Positions 37,128 to 46,821 of a stretch of 64,000 nucleotides of DNA are shown in pieces; positions within the stretch are counted from its first letter, which is position 1; every line of letters begins with the position of its first letter. A program made the position numbers and the translations under genes. The stretch is from assembly GCF_017304615.1 (NCBI RefSeq), contig NZ_JAFKLZ010000001.1, forward strand, positions 124,001-188,000, in the 5' to 3' direction. Source of the stretch: Sphingomonas sp. (GTDB lineage Bacteria; Pseudomonadota; Alphaproteobacteria; Sphingomonadales; Sphingomonadaceae). The notes beneath the pieces are model-generated. The model saw only the letters and a list, made by a program, of their open reading frames with translations. It did not search any database and was not told the origin of the DNA.

Positions 37128-38750
37128 ATGCGTTCGATCTACATTCGTGCGGCGGTCCTGACCGCGATCGCGCTGGCGATGTTCGGCGCGTGGATGCATT
37201 GGTCGGTGCTCGACCCGCACAATGTCGGCTGGTTGCTGTCGGGTGAGGATCGCGGGCAGGGTCCGATCGGGATGGTCGCCTATCTGCGCGCGGGCGGGCC
37301 GTGGCCGTCGCTACACGAACCGCTGTTGATGGCGCCGGAGGGGCTGTCGCTGTTGTTCAGCGACAGCATTCCACTGCTCGGGCTGCTGCTCAAGCCGCTC
37401 GGCGTATCGGGCGACCTCCAGTTTGTCGGCCTCTGGTATCTCCTCTGCGTCGTGTTGCAGGTGTGGTTCGCTTGGAGGCTGGTCCGGCCCTACGCGCCCG
37501 ACGACCTTGCGGCGCTCGTGGGCACGGTATTGCTCGCGGCAATGCCGGCTTTGTTCAATCGCTACGGGCATCCCAGCCTGTGCGCGCAATGGCTGGTCCT
37601 GTGGGCGCTTTGGGTATTTGTCGACGAAGATCGTGCACGGCGCCCCGCGCAGTGGATGGCGGTTCTGGGCATCGCTGCGATGGTCCACACCTATCTGCTG
37701 CTGATGGTCGCGGCGTTCTGGGGCAGCGCAATGCTCTGTGCACTGTGGGCCGGACCGGCTCGGGCCCGAGTGCTGGCGGGTGCGGCGGCGGTGGTGGTGT
37801 TCGTCGCAGCGATCCTGTGGTGGCACGGGGCCTTCGCCGGCCGTTACGCCTCGACCGGCACCTATGGCGCGTTTCCGCTGGCGCTGGATGCGTGGTGGAA
37901 CCCGGCAAACCCCGGCTACACCGCCTTGATCCCATCGTCGCCGGAGGATCACGGGCGAGGGTTCGAGGGGTTGCAGTATCTGGGCGCCGGCTTGCTTGCA
38001 TTGGTGGTGGTCGCGCTCGGCTCATGGCTCGCCCGGCGTGGGGAGGATGGCGGTAAAGGATCGCCCTCATCGCTCGCGCGGCTGCGCTGGCTGCTGCCGG
38101 CGTTCGCGGTCGTCGCGATCGCCGCGATTGGGCCGCAGCCGATGTGGCGCGGCGCACCGATCTTTACGATCCACTTGCCGCAAGGCCTGACCGACGCGCT
38201 CGATCCGATCCGCGCGGGGGGAAGGCTCGCCTGGCCGCCGACCTATACGCTGGCGTTCGCGGCGATCGTCATGGCGATGCGGCTGCGGCGTGCGACGGTC
38301 GTGTTAGCCGCGGCGCTCGCGCTGCAGGTCGTCGATCTTGCGCCGATGCTGGCGGCCGTTCATGCAACTAGTGCCAAGGCGACTGACCGGTCGGTCTATC
38401 ACCGCACGACCGATCCGCGGTGGTCCGCCTTGACCGCCGGGGCAAGTTCGGTCGAATTCGAACCCGCCACGCCGTTTGTCGATTTGCAAACGATGCAGGA
38501 AATCTCGTGGCGCGCGGTGACCGCCTGCCGGCCGGTGCGGTTCACCTATGCCGCGCGCGAGAGCATCGCCGTGCGCGCGAGGCTGGATGCCGACAGCGCG
38601 GCGTTTCAGGGCGGCAGGCTCGATCCGACGCGGCTCTACGTGCTGCTCGACGGCAAAGCGCCGGCGGCGCTGGCAGGGCGCGTACAGCGGCTCGACGGGG
38701 TCGCGATCATCGCGCCCACGGCCTCAGCGCCCCAGACCGTCTGCCGCTAG
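37128..38750 (+). CDS. DUF6311-like polytopic membrane protein
   Basis: A 540-residue membrane protein with about 10-11 helices and a C-terminal soluble domain from about 410. The opening (WLLSGEDRGQGPIGMVAYLRAGGPW, LFSDSIPLLGLLLKPLG) is like GT-C/DUF6311-type glycosyltransferase-like proteins, but no catalytic motif can be verified here. Next to manC on the other strand and upstream of the EPS genes, it may act in cell-surface glycan assembly. The 3' end overlaps manC by four bases. Confidence 0.7.
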   Translation: MRSIYIRAAVLTAIALAMFGAWMHWSVLDPHNVGWLLSGEDRGQGPIGMVAYLRAGGPWPSLHEPLLMAPEGLSLLFSDSIPLLGLLLKPLGVSGDLQFVGLWYLLCVVLQVWFAWRLVRPYAPDDLAALVGTVLLAAMPALFNRYGHPSLCAQWLVLWALWVFVDEDRARRPAQWMAVLGIAAMVHTYLLLMVAAFWGSAMLCALWAGPARARVLAGAAAVVVFVAAILWWHGAFAGRYASTGTYGAFPLALDAWWNPANPGYTALIPSSPEDHGRGFEGLQYLGAGLLALVVVALGSWLARRGEDGGKGSPSSLARLRWLLPAFAVVAIAAIGPQPMWRGAPIFTIHLPQGLTDALDPIRAGGRLAWPPTYTLAFAAIVMAMRLRRATVVLAAALALQVVDLAPMLAAVHATSAKATDRSVYHRTTDPRWSALTAGASSVEFEPATPFVDLQTMQEISWRAVTACRPVRFTYAARESIAVRARLDADSAAFQGGRLDPTRLYVLLDGKAPAALAGRVQRLDGVAIIAPTASAPQTVCR

Positions 38751-39796
38751 TCCTTCATCGCCTCGATCAGTTTCTTGACCTCTTGGCTGCGCCCGCGCGG
38801 CATCACGAGCACGTCCTTGCCGTTGGCGACGACGATCAGGTCGGTCACGCCCACCAGAGCGACCCGGACGCCATCAGCCTGGACCAGGCAATTCTCGGTC
38901 TCGATCGCGACGACATCGCCGTTGCAGGCATTGCCGCTGTCGTCGCAGGCGCTGAGTTCGTGGAGCGCATCCCAGCTGCCGAGGTCGCTCCACCCCATGC
39001 TGACCGGCACGACCGCGACGCGATCGGCCTTTTCCATCACCGCATAATCGACCGATTCGGACGGCGACGCGGCGAAGGCGTCGGCGTCGGGGTATAGCCG
39101 CGTGCCCTTCGTTTCGCCCTTCGAGAGCGCCTGTTGAGCGGCGTTGAGCATGTCAGGCGCATGCGCCGCCAGCGCGTTCAGGAACGCATCGGCGCGGAAC
39201 AGGAATATCCCGCCGTTCCACACATGATCGCCCGCCGCGAGCATCGCCTCTGCGCGATCACGCGGCGGCTTTTCGACGAAGCGCGCGACGCGGTGGACGC
39301 GGGGCGCGATGCTCTCACCGACATGAATCCAGCCATACCCAGTTTCCGGCGCGTGCGGATCGATCCCGAACGTGACCAGCCAGCCTTGGTCGACCATCGG
39401 CATCGCCGCCTCGATCGCGGCGTGGAAGGCGGGCGTGTCGGCGATGACATGGTCGGACGGCATCACCAGCAACGCCGCATCGTTTCCCGCCGTCAGCGCC
39501 GCCAGCGCGATCGCCGGAGCTGTATTGCGGGCCACCGGTTCCAGGATCAGGCGATGCTCGGAGAGGCCGATGTCGCCGAGCTGAGCCTCGATCTCGTCGG
39601 CATGGCGGGCATTGGCGACCACGATCGGCGTACCGAAGGCGGTACCCGCGGTGCGCCGCGCGGTCAGTTGCAGCATGGTTTCGTCGTCGGTCAGGGCGAG
39701 CAATTGCTTGGGCTTTTCCGGCGTCGACATCGGCCACAAGCGCGTTCCCGATCCTCCCGACAGGATGACAGGAATGATCGTCGTCGGCGCGTCCAT
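38747..39796 (-). CDS. manC: Mannose-1-phosphate guanylyltransferase
   Basis: A 349-residue nucleotidyltransferase that makes GDP-mannose from mannose-1-phosphate and GTP. The signature GGSGTRLWPMS with PEKPKQLLAL is at residues 15-32, followed by PSDHVI and the FVEKP loop. It lacks the C-terminal isomerase domain of the longer bifunctional enzymes. It is divergent from epsB with 184 bases between, and supplies a precursor for polysaccharide or mannoside synthesis. Confidence 0.94.
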   Translation of the reverse strand: MDAPTTIIPVILSGGSGTRLWPMSTPEKPKQLLALTDDETMLQLTARRTAGTAFGTPIVVANARHADEIEAQLGDIGLSEHRLILEPVARNTAPAIALAALTAGNDAALLVMPSDHVIADTPAFHAAIEAAMPMVDQGWLVTFGIDPHAPETGYGWIHVGESIAPRVHRVARFVEKPPRDRAEAMLAAGDHVWNGGIFLFRADAFLNALAAHAPDMLNAAQQALSKGETKGTRLYPDADAFAASPSESVDYAVMEKADRVAVVPVSMGWSDLGSWDALHELSACDDSGNACNGDVVAIETENCLVQADGVRVALVGVTDLIVVANGKDVLVMPRGRSQEVKKLIEAMKD

Positions 39797-39902
39797 GCGT
39801 GAGTCCTTGGGTTGAGTTGACGTGGCTGTAGTGTCTTCCCCGGATTTGCCAAACTCGCAGGAGCAGCACGAGTTTCCGCGGTGGGCGCATTCACCCTTCG
39901 TT

Positions 39903-39919
39903 TGTCAATTTCTGCGACA
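39903..39919. promoter_or_regulatory. TGTC-N9-GACA palindrome in divergent manC/epsB region
   Basis: TGTCAATTTCTGCGACA has exact four-base inverted ends within the 184-base gap between two divergent polysaccharide genes. It could be a regulator site. No clear sigma-54 consensus was seen in this gap. Low confidence. Confidence 0.25.
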
Positions 39920-39980
39920 CGCTTTCCCGGGCCCTGTCGGAAATCCTTACACGCCGCGCGGGGCCAAGAGGCGATGACGA

Positions 39981-41369
39981 ATGATCAGGCTGTTCAAGCA
40001 CTATGTGCCGCATGCCGTCCTGTTTCTGGGGTTCCTGGACTTCGCGCTGCTGATCGCGGCGATGGAAGTGGGCTATGCGCTGCGCCTGCATCAGCTCGGC
40101 AGCGTGGTGGAGCCGATCAGCGAACGCTTGCCGCAATTGCTCGTCTATGCCGCCTCGCTGGAGATCGCGATGGTCGCGGTCGGGGTGTACGGCGCGGATT
40201 CGCTGCAATCGCTGCGCCGCGCGACGGCGCGCATCCTAGTCGCGATTTCGCTCGGCGTAATCTTGCTGTCGGTGGTCTTTTTTATCTCGCCCGTACTCAG
40301 TTTCTGGCGATCCAACCTGTTCTACGCGATGGCGATCTCGGTCCCCGCCTTGGTCGCCCTGCGCGTCCTGCTCGGCAAGATGCTCGGCAGCCAGGTGTTC
40401 AAGCGCCGCGTCGTCGTGCTTGGCGCGGGCGCTCGCGCGGCCCGACTCAAGGCGTTGGCGCAACGACCCGGATCGGCGTTCGTCGTCGTCGGCTATGTGT
40501 CGATGAGCGAAACCAACCGGGTCATACCGGAAGCGATCGCGCGCGACGCGATCTACAATCTGGCGGATCATGTCGTGCTGCTCAATGCGAGCGAGGTCGT
40601 GCTGGCGCTGGAGGAACGGCGTAACGCGTTGCCGCTCAAGGACTTGTTGCGGATCAAGACCACAGGCGTCCACGTCAACGAAATCTCGACCTTCCTGGAG
40701 CGCGAGACCGGGCGAGTTGACCTGCAATCGGTCAATCCGAGCTGGTTGATCTTTTCCGACGGTTTTTCGTCGGGACGGATGCTGTCGGGCGTGTTCAAGC
40801 GGTTGTTCGACATCGTCGTCAGCGCGCTGCTGCTGACGCTGGTCGCGCCGATCATCATCGCGACAGCCATCGCGATCAAGCTGGAGAGCAAGGGTCCCGC
40901 CTTCTACCGCCAGCGTCGCGTCGGACTTTATGGCGAGGGGTTCGACTGCATCAAGCTGCGCTCGATGCGGCAGGACGCGGAGGTCGGCGGCAAGGCGATC
41001 TGGGCCGAAAAGGCAGATCCGCGCATCACGCGCATCGGGCGCTTCATCCGCAAGGTGCGGATCGACGAATTGCCGCAATGCTGGTCCGTGCTGAAGGGCG
41101 AAATGAGTTTCGTCGGCCCCCGTCCCGAACGCCCGGAGTTCGTCGAGGATCTGGAACAGCGGATCAACTATTATGCCGAGCGCCACATGGTGAAGCCGGG
41201 GATCACCGGCTGGGCGCAGATCAACTATCCGTACGGAGCATCGATCGAGGATAGCCGGCAGAAGCTCGAATACGATCTCTACTATGCCAAGAATTATTCG
41301 CCCTTCCTCGACCTGCTGATCATTCTTCAGACGATCCGCGTCGTGATCTGGCCGGAAGGGGCGCGGTAA
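39981..41369 (+). CDS. epsB: Polyprenyl glycosylphosphotransferase, EpsB/TIGR03013-like
   Basis: A 462-residue membrane protein that transfers a sugar-phosphate to undecaprenyl phosphate to start a repeat unit. There are about four N-terminal helices, a Rossmann-like middle with VVVLGAGARAARL, another helix at about 270, then the transferase domain with KLESKGPAFYRQRR, KLRSMRQDAE, FVGPRPERPEF and KPGITGWAQ. The layout matches the family linked to exosortase/PEP-CTERM loci. It is followed immediately by prsK (1-base gap). Confidence 0.9.
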   Translation: MIRLFKHYVPHAVLFLGFLDFALLIAAMEVGYALRLHQLGSVVEPISERLPQLLVYAASLEIAMVAVGVYGADSLQSLRRATARILVAISLGVILLSVVFFISPVLSFWRSNLFYAMAISVPALVALRVLLGKMLGSQVFKRRVVVLGAGARAARLKALAQRPGSAFVVVGYVSMSETNRVIPEAIARDAIYNLADHVVLLNASEVVLALEERRNALPLKDLLRIKTTGVHVNEISTFLERETGRVDLQSVNPSWLIFSDGFSSGRMLSGVFKRLFDIVVSALLLTLVAPIIIATAIAIKLESKGPAFYRQRRVGLYGEGFDCIKLRSMRQDAEVGGKAIWAEKADPRITRIGRFIRKVRIDELPQCWSVLKGEMSFVGPRPERPEFVEDLEQRINYYAERHMVKPGITGWAQINYPYGASIEDSRQKLEYDLYYAKNYSPFLDLLIILQTIRVVIWPEGAR

Positions 41370-41370
41370 C

Positions 41371-43419
41371 ATGGTCGCCGCGGCGGTCATTCTGTGGGGT
41401 CATGCGCTGGCGGCATTGCTATTCGCCGGTCTGGCCCTGTCGCGGTTGCACGCGGGCGGGGGTAGCCTGCCGCGGACGGCGTTCCTGGCCGCGCTGGCGC
41501 TGACCGCATTGTGGGCGCTGGCGATGGCGGGGATCGGCGGTGGCGAGCTGGTGACGGGGGTCGCTGAATCGCTCCGCAATCTCGGCTGGCTGGGCTTCAT
41601 GTTCGCCTTGCTCCGCCGCGACAGCGCCCGCCGGGGGACGGCGGTGACGACGATATACGGCGTCATCGCGCTCGTCGCGCTGGTGGGGATTGGGCTGGCG
41701 CTATTCCAGACGGCGGCGGAGCCGAACATTGCCGGGCCAATCGCCGCGGCGCGGATCGTCTTGCGAATGATGGTCGCGGTAGGCGCGCTGGTGCTGGTCA
41801 ATCACCTCTATTCGATGGTCGCACCCGCGGCGAGAGGCGGTATCCGGCTGGCGGTGATCGCGCTGGCGATGATGTGGCTAGCCGATCTGGCGCTCTATGC
41901 CTTGGCCTATATTGGTGGCGACTGGCCACAGGCGCTGATCGCGGCGCGGGGTATCGTGATGGCAGCGATCGTGCCGATGCTGGCGGTAGCGGTGCACCGC
42001 AACGGCGACTGGACGCTCAACATCTCGCGGACGGTGACGTGGCAGTCACTGACGCTCGTCGCGCTGACGATCTACGCGATGGCGACGGTCCTGGTAATCG
42101 GCGCGATCCAGACGTTCGGTGGCGGTTACGCCCGGGTGGCGCAGACCGCGTTCGTATTCGGATCGGCCGCCGCGCTGCTGACATTGCTGTCGTCGCCGAC
42201 GGTGAAAGCGTGGCTGCGCGTGATCGTGGCGAAGCACCTGTTCCGTCACCGCTATGACTACCGCGCCGAATGGGTGCGCTTTACCGAAACGCTGGGGTTG
42301 CCCGGCGAAAGCGCGGCGCCGCTCGAGGAGCGCATTGTCAAGGCGGTCGCCGATCTGACGGATTCCCCCGCAGGGTTGTTGCTGATGGCGGACGGCAATG
42401 GGTTATCGCTCGGCACCGGGTGGCAATGGCAGGGCGAGCCGCCAGTCGGCGTCGCGGGGGAAGGGTTGGCGCGCCTCCTGGCTAACGGCGCGCATATCGT
42501 CGAACTCGACACAGTGCGCAGCGGCGATGCCGAGCGCGATGAACTCGCCGCCGTCCCGCAATGGATGCTCGACCATCACGCCGCCTGGGCGGTAGTGCCG
42601 TTAGTTCATGTGAACGCGCTGATCGGCGCGATCCTGCTCGCTAGGCCGCCGATCGACCGCAGCCTGGACTGGGAGGATTTCGACCTGCTCCGCATCGCCG
42701 GGCGGCAAGTCGCCAGCTATCTGGCGGAGGCGCGCGCGCACGAGCAACTCGCCGATGCACGCCGGTTCGACGAATTCAACCGCCGTTTCGCTTTCATCCT
42801 CCATGACGTAAAGAACCTGGTCAGTCAGCTTACCCTGGTCGCGCGCAACGCCGAGCGTCATGCCGACAATCCCGAGTTCCGCGCCGATATGATCGCGACG
42901 CTGCAGGAGTCGGCGGGCAAGATGAACGACCTGCTCGCGCGCCTGTCGCAGCATAATTCCGGGCGCGCCGACGATCCACAGGCGGTCGAACTGATGCCGC
43001 TCGCCCAGCGTGTTGCCAAGACCCGCGGCGGTAGCCATCCGGTGATCGTGTCGGGTACGCGTGACGCGCTCGCGGTGGCCGATGCCGGTCGCCTCGAACA
43101 GGCGCTCGGCCATCTGATCCAGAACGCGGTCGAAGCGAGCGCGAACGGTGAGCCGGTGACGGTGACGGTCGGGCGCGGATCAATCGAGGTCGCCGACCGC
43201 GGAACCGGGATGACCGCAGCCTTCGTCCGCGACCATCTATTCCGCCCCTTCGTATCGACCAAGCATGGCGGCTTCGGGATCGGCGCGTTCGAGGCACGTC
43301 AGGTGATCCAGGCGATGGGCGGCACGCTCGACGTCGTTAGTCGCGAGGGCGAGGGCACCATTTTCACGATTCTCCTGCCGGCGATGTTGGCGCCGCAAGT
43401 GATGGAACGCGCAGCATGA
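41371..43419 (+). CDS. prsK: PEP-CTERM system histidine kinase PrsK
   Basis: A 682-residue sensor kinase. The N-terminal half has about eight membrane helices to residue 300, then a GAF-like domain, then the kinase core with FILHDVKNLVSQL (phospho-His in HDVKN), the N box LIQNAVEAS, VADRGTGM and FGIGAFEARQ. This unusual arrangement matches PrsK. It is the cognate kinase for the downstream PrsR. Its stop overlaps the prsR start by four bases. Confidence 0.9.
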   Translation: MVAAAVILWGHALAALLFAGLALSRLHAGGGSLPRTAFLAALALTALWALAMAGIGGGELVTGVAESLRNLGWLGFMFALLRRDSARRGTAVTTIYGVIALVALVGIGLALFQTAAEPNIAGPIAAARIVLRMMVAVGALVLVNHLYSMVAPAARGGIRLAVIALAMMWLADLALYALAYIGGDWPQALIAARGIVMAAIVPMLAVAVHRNGDWTLNISRTVTWQSLTLVALTIYAMATVLVIGAIQTFGGGYARVAQTAFVFGSAAALLTLLSSPTVKAWLRVIVAKHLFRHRYDYRAEWVRFTETLGLPGESAAPLEERIVKAVADLTDSPAGLLLMADGNGLSLGTGWQWQGEPPVGVAGEGLARLLANGAHIVELDTVRSGDAERDELAAVPQWMLDHHAAWAVVPLVHVNALIGAILLARPPIDRSLDWEDFDLLRIAGRQVASYLAEARAHEQLADARRFDEFNRRFAFILHDVKNLVSQLTLVARNAERHADNPEFRADMIATLQESAGKMNDLLARLSQHNSGRADDPQAVELMPLAQRVAKTRGGSHPVIVSGTRDALAVADAGRLEQALGHLIQNAVEASANGEPVTVTVGRGSIEVADRGTGMTAAFVRDHLFRPFVSTKHGGFGIGAFEARQVIQAMGGTLDVVSREGEGTIFTILLPAMLAPQVMERAA

Positions 43420-44762
43420 CGACCGCCAAACCCAAACTCCTGATCGTCGAGGACGATGCCGGGCTGCAGCGCCAGTTGCGCTGGGCGTATGACGGCTACG
43501 AGGTGATCGTCGCGAGTGATCGGCGCGAGGCAATCGACGCGGTGCGTGCCGAGGAGCCGTCGGTGGTGACGCTCGACCTCGGCCTACCGCCCGATCCCGA
43601 TGGCGTGACCGAAGGGTTCGCGACGCTCTCCGAGATCCTGCGGCTCAAGCCCGACACCAAGGTCATCGTCGCCTCCGGTCACGGCGCGCGCGAAAGCGCG
43701 TTGCGCGCGATCGGCGAGGGGGCATGGGATTTCTACCAAAAGCCGATCGACATCGACGCGCTGGGTCTGATCGTCGCCCGTGCGTTCCATGTTCATGCGC
43801 TGGAGGCGGAGAACCGGCGGCTGGCGGCGTCGCCAGCGGCGGCGCTCGGTGGGCTGATTACCGGCGCGCCGGAGATGCTCAAGGTTACCGGCATGATCGA
43901 GCGCGTCGCGAGCGCCGACGTGTCGGTAATGCTGCTCGGTGCGAGCGGCACCGGCAAGGAAGTGCTCGCGCGCGGGTTGCACAACGCGTCGGGCCGGAAG
44001 GGCGAATTCGTCGCGATCAACTGCGCCGCGATCCCCGAGACCCTGCTCGAAAGCGAATTGTTCGGCCACGAAAAGGGGGCGTTCACCGGCGCGGTCAAGA
44101 CGACCGAGGGCAAGATCGAACAGGCCAATGGCGGCACGCTGTTTCTGGACGAAATCGGCGACGTGCCGCTGCCTCTCCAGGTCAAGCTTCTGCGTTTCCT
44201 GCAGGAGCGCGTGATCGAGCGGATCGGCGGGCGCAAGGCTATTCCGGTCGATGTCCGCATCGTCTGCGCGACGCATCAGGATGTCGACGCGATGGTCGCG
44301 AGCGGGAGCTTCCGCGAGGACCTGTACTATCGGCTCGCCGAGATCATCGTGCGCATCCCCAGCCTGGCGGAGCGTGCAGGCGACGCGACGTTGCTCGCCA
44401 AACATTTCCTCCATCAGTACGCCAAGGCGATGAACCGGCCTGTCGTCGGCCTGTCGTCCGATGCGCTGGCGGCGATCGACGCTTGGGGCTGGCCGGGCAA
44501 TGTCCGCGAGCTCGAAAATCGCATGAAGCGCGCGGTGATCATGGCGGACGGTAAGCACGTCACCGCTGCCGATCTCGACTTGGGCGGCAAGGACGAGGCC
44601 GAAGCGATCAACTTGAAGGCAGCGCGCGAAACCGCCGACCGCAAGGCGATCCGTCACGCGCTGGCGCGCGCCGAGGGCAATATCTCGAACACCGCCAAAT
44701 TGCTCGGGATCAGTCGCCCTACGCTCTACGATCTGCTCAAGAGCTACGACCTCCATGCGTAG
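43416..44762 (+). CDS. prsR: PEP-CTERM-box sigma-54 response regulator PrsR
   Basis: A 448-residue NtrC-type activator. The receiver domain has acidic E12/D13 and phosphoacceptor D54 (VTLDLGLPPD). The AAA+ domain has GASGTGKE (about 172), an intact GAFTGA loop for sigma-54 contact and LDEIGDVPL. A Fis-type helix-turn-helix ends the protein (NISNTAKLLGISRPTLYDLLKSY). It would switch on sigma-54-dependent promoters of PEP-CTERM proteins and surface polysaccharide. Confidence 0.93.
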   Translation: MTTAKPKLLIVEDDAGLQRQLRWAYDGYEVIVASDRREAIDAVRAEEPSVVTLDLGLPPDPDGVTEGFATLSEILRLKPDTKVIVASGHGARESALRAIGEGAWDFYQKPIDIDALGLIVARAFHVHALEAENRRLAASPAAALGGLITGAPEMLKVTGMIERVASADVSVMLLGASGTGKEVLARGLHNASGRKGEFVAINCAAIPETLLESELFGHEKGAFTGAVKTTEGKIEQANGGTLFLDEIGDVPLPLQVKLLRFLQERVIERIGGRKAIPVDVRIVCATHQDVDAMVASGSFREDLYYRLAEIIVRIPSLAERAGDATLLAKHFLHQYAKAMNRPVVGLSSDALAAIDAWGWPGNVRELENRMKRAVIMADGKHVTAADLDLGGKDEAEAINLKAARETADRKAIRHALARAEGNISNTAKLLGISRPTLYDLLKSYDLHA

Positions 44763-46806
44763 GATCAGCCCGATGAGGATGTTGGCCGCGGTGGCATTCG
44801 GCACCGCTGCGCTGACCGGGGTCGCGCTAAGCGCCGCCACGCCCGCGCATGCCGACGGCGCGGTCGCGAAGCGCGACGTGGTGCTGAGCCTCGGCCTGTT
44901 GACCGACGGCAATTTCAACGCCGCGCGCTCCTATGCGGAAAAAGCGATTGCCGCCGATCCGACATGGGGACTGGCGCATGCGATGCTGGCGCGGACCTAT
45001 CTGGCGCTCGGCGACGGGGTAGGAGCGGAGGCCGAACTGGGTCGCGCCGCCGCGAATGGCTTCGACATGAAGCGTGGGCACCAGATGCTCGCACACGCCT
45101 GGCTGTTGCAGGGCGACGCCAAGCGTGCGCTGGCGGAGGCCGCGAAGGCCGATCCACGGTTCGGCGGCTATGCGACGCGCATTACCGCCAAGGCGCTGGC
45201 GATGCAGGGCAAGTCGCCCGACGCGATCGCCCTGCTCGGCGAATTGCTCGACGCCGATCTGGGTAATTCGTATGGCTGGTCGGACCTCGCGCGGATCCGC
45301 TACAATGCCGGTGACATTGCGGGCGCGACGGCCAACTCGGCGCGGGCGGTGTCGCTCGACCCGAACAATCTCGAGGCGCTGACTCTGCGCGGCGAACTGA
45401 TGCGTCAGCAATATGGCCTGGCCGCCGCGACGCCATGGTTCGAGGGCGCGCTGAAACGCGATGCCTACTATTTCCCGGCGCTGATCGAATATGCCGCGAC
45501 GCTCGGCGACATGGGGCGCTACAACGACATGCTGGCGACGACGCGCAAGGCGCTGGCGGCGCGGCCGGGCAACCCACAGGCGCTTTACCTCCAGGCGGTG
45601 CTAGCCGCGCGAGCGCAGAATTACGACCTAGCGCGCAGCCTGATGCAGCGCACCGGCGGTGCGATCGACGATCAGCCCGGCGTTCTGCTGCTGGGTGGAA
45701 CGCTCGATTATCAGGCGGGCGCTTACGAACAGGCGATCGGGAAGTGGCGCGAGCTGATCGGGCGGCAGCCGATGAACGTGACCGCGCGTCGCTTGCTCGG
45801 CGTGGCGCTGCTGCGATCGGGTGATGCGAAGGGTGCGCTCGACGTACTGCGTCCGGTGGCGTTGCGCGGGGATGCGGACAGCTACACGCTGGCGCTGGTC
45901 GGCCGCGCGTTCGAGGCGACCGGCGAGCGCGACTGGGCGTCGAAATATCTCGACCGATCGGCCTGGCCCGCGACCGCAACGGCGACGCCGCTCGGCAGCG
46001 ATGACGGGCTGGCGGTGCTGGCCAGCGCGGCGGCTAACGATCCCGGCAATCCGGTGGCGATGGTCGGGATGATCCGCGGGCTGATCGACGCGGGCCAAGC
46101 GGGCAGCGCGCTCGACAAGGCGAAGGCGCTCGTCGCTGCCAATCCCGGCGCGCCGGCCGCATACTTGCTGGTCGGCGACACGCTGATGACGATGAGGCGG
46201 TTCGGCGACGCCGCCGACGCCTATCGCCGCGCGGCCGACATTCGGTTCGACGAGACGACGATGCTGCGCGCGGTCGATGCGCTCGACCATGCCGGTCGGC
46301 GGCCGGAAGCGACTCGCGTGTTGTCGCTGTTCCTCGCCCAGCATCCCGAAAACGTACCCGCCTTGCGCTTCGTCGCGCACTGGCAGATCGCTGCGGGCGA
46401 CTGGGAAGGCGCGATCGGCACGCTCGAGGATCTTCGCTCGCGCGTAGGGTCGCGCGATGCCGCACTGCTCGCCGAACTGACCTATGCCAATGTCGGGGCG
46501 CAGAATGTCGATGACGCGCTCGATTACGGCGCCGCCGCCTATGCGATCGCGCCGATGAACCCGGCCGCGACTGACGCTTACGGCTGGGCGTTTTATGCGG
46601 CGGGCGACAGCGAAAAGGCGAAGGACCTGCTGGAAAAGGCAGCGTTGCTCGCGCCGCGCCAGCCGGACATCCGCTGGCATCTCGCGCAGGCCTATGCCGA
46701 TCTCGGCCGCAACGCAGAGGCGAAGGCGCAGATCGCGCTCGCACTTGCCGATCCGTCCTTCACCGATCGTGCCCCGGCGCAGGCGTTGCTCAAGACGCTT
46801 GGCTGA
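44755..46806 (+). CDS. Exported TPR-repeat protein, PrsT-like
   Basis: A 683-residue exported protein made mostly of tetratricopeptide repeats (signals such as NPQALYLQAVLAARAQNYDLA and MNPAATDAYGWAFYAAGDSEKAKDLLEKA). The signal peptide ends around HAD. Its ATG overlaps the prsR stop by eight bases; the ATG at 44773 is an alternative. Downstream position after PrsK/PrsR suggests the PEP-CTERM TPR protein PrsT, but the match is by position and repeat type only. Confidence 0.8.
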   Translation: MRRISPMRMLAAVAFGTAALTGVALSAATPAHADGAVAKRDVVLSLGLLTDGNFNAARSYAEKAIAADPTWGLAHAMLARTYLALGDGVGAEAELGRAAANGFDMKRGHQMLAHAWLLQGDAKRALAEAAKADPRFGGYATRITAKALAMQGKSPDAIALLGELLDADLGNSYGWSDLARIRYNAGDIAGATANSARAVSLDPNNLEALTLRGELMRQQYGLAAATPWFEGALKRDAYYFPALIEYAATLGDMGRYNDMLATTRKALAARPGNPQALYLQAVLAARAQNYDLARSLMQRTGGAIDDQPGVLLLGGTLDYQAGAYEQAIGKWRELIGRQPMNVTARRLLGVALLRSGDAKGALDVLRPVALRGDADSYTLALVGRAFEATGERDWASKYLDRSAWPATATATPLGSDDGLAVLASAAANDPGNPVAMVGMIRGLIDAGQAGSALDKAKALVAANPGAPAAYLLVGDTLMTMRRFGDAADAYRRAADIRFDETTMLRAVDALDHAGRRPEATRVLSLFLAQHPENVPALRFVAHWQIAAGDWEGAIGTLEDLRSRVGSRDAALLAELTYANVGAQNVDDALDYGAAAYAIAPMNPAATDAYGWAFYAAGDSEKAKDLLEKAALLAPRQPDIRWHLAQAYADLGRNAEAKAQIALALADPSFTDRAPAQALLKTLG

Positions 46807-46821
46807 GTGTAACGCGGGCCG

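Noticed and set aside
35602-37220. Minus-strand frames over the M3 peptidase
   Set aside because: They are antisense shadows with no independent support.
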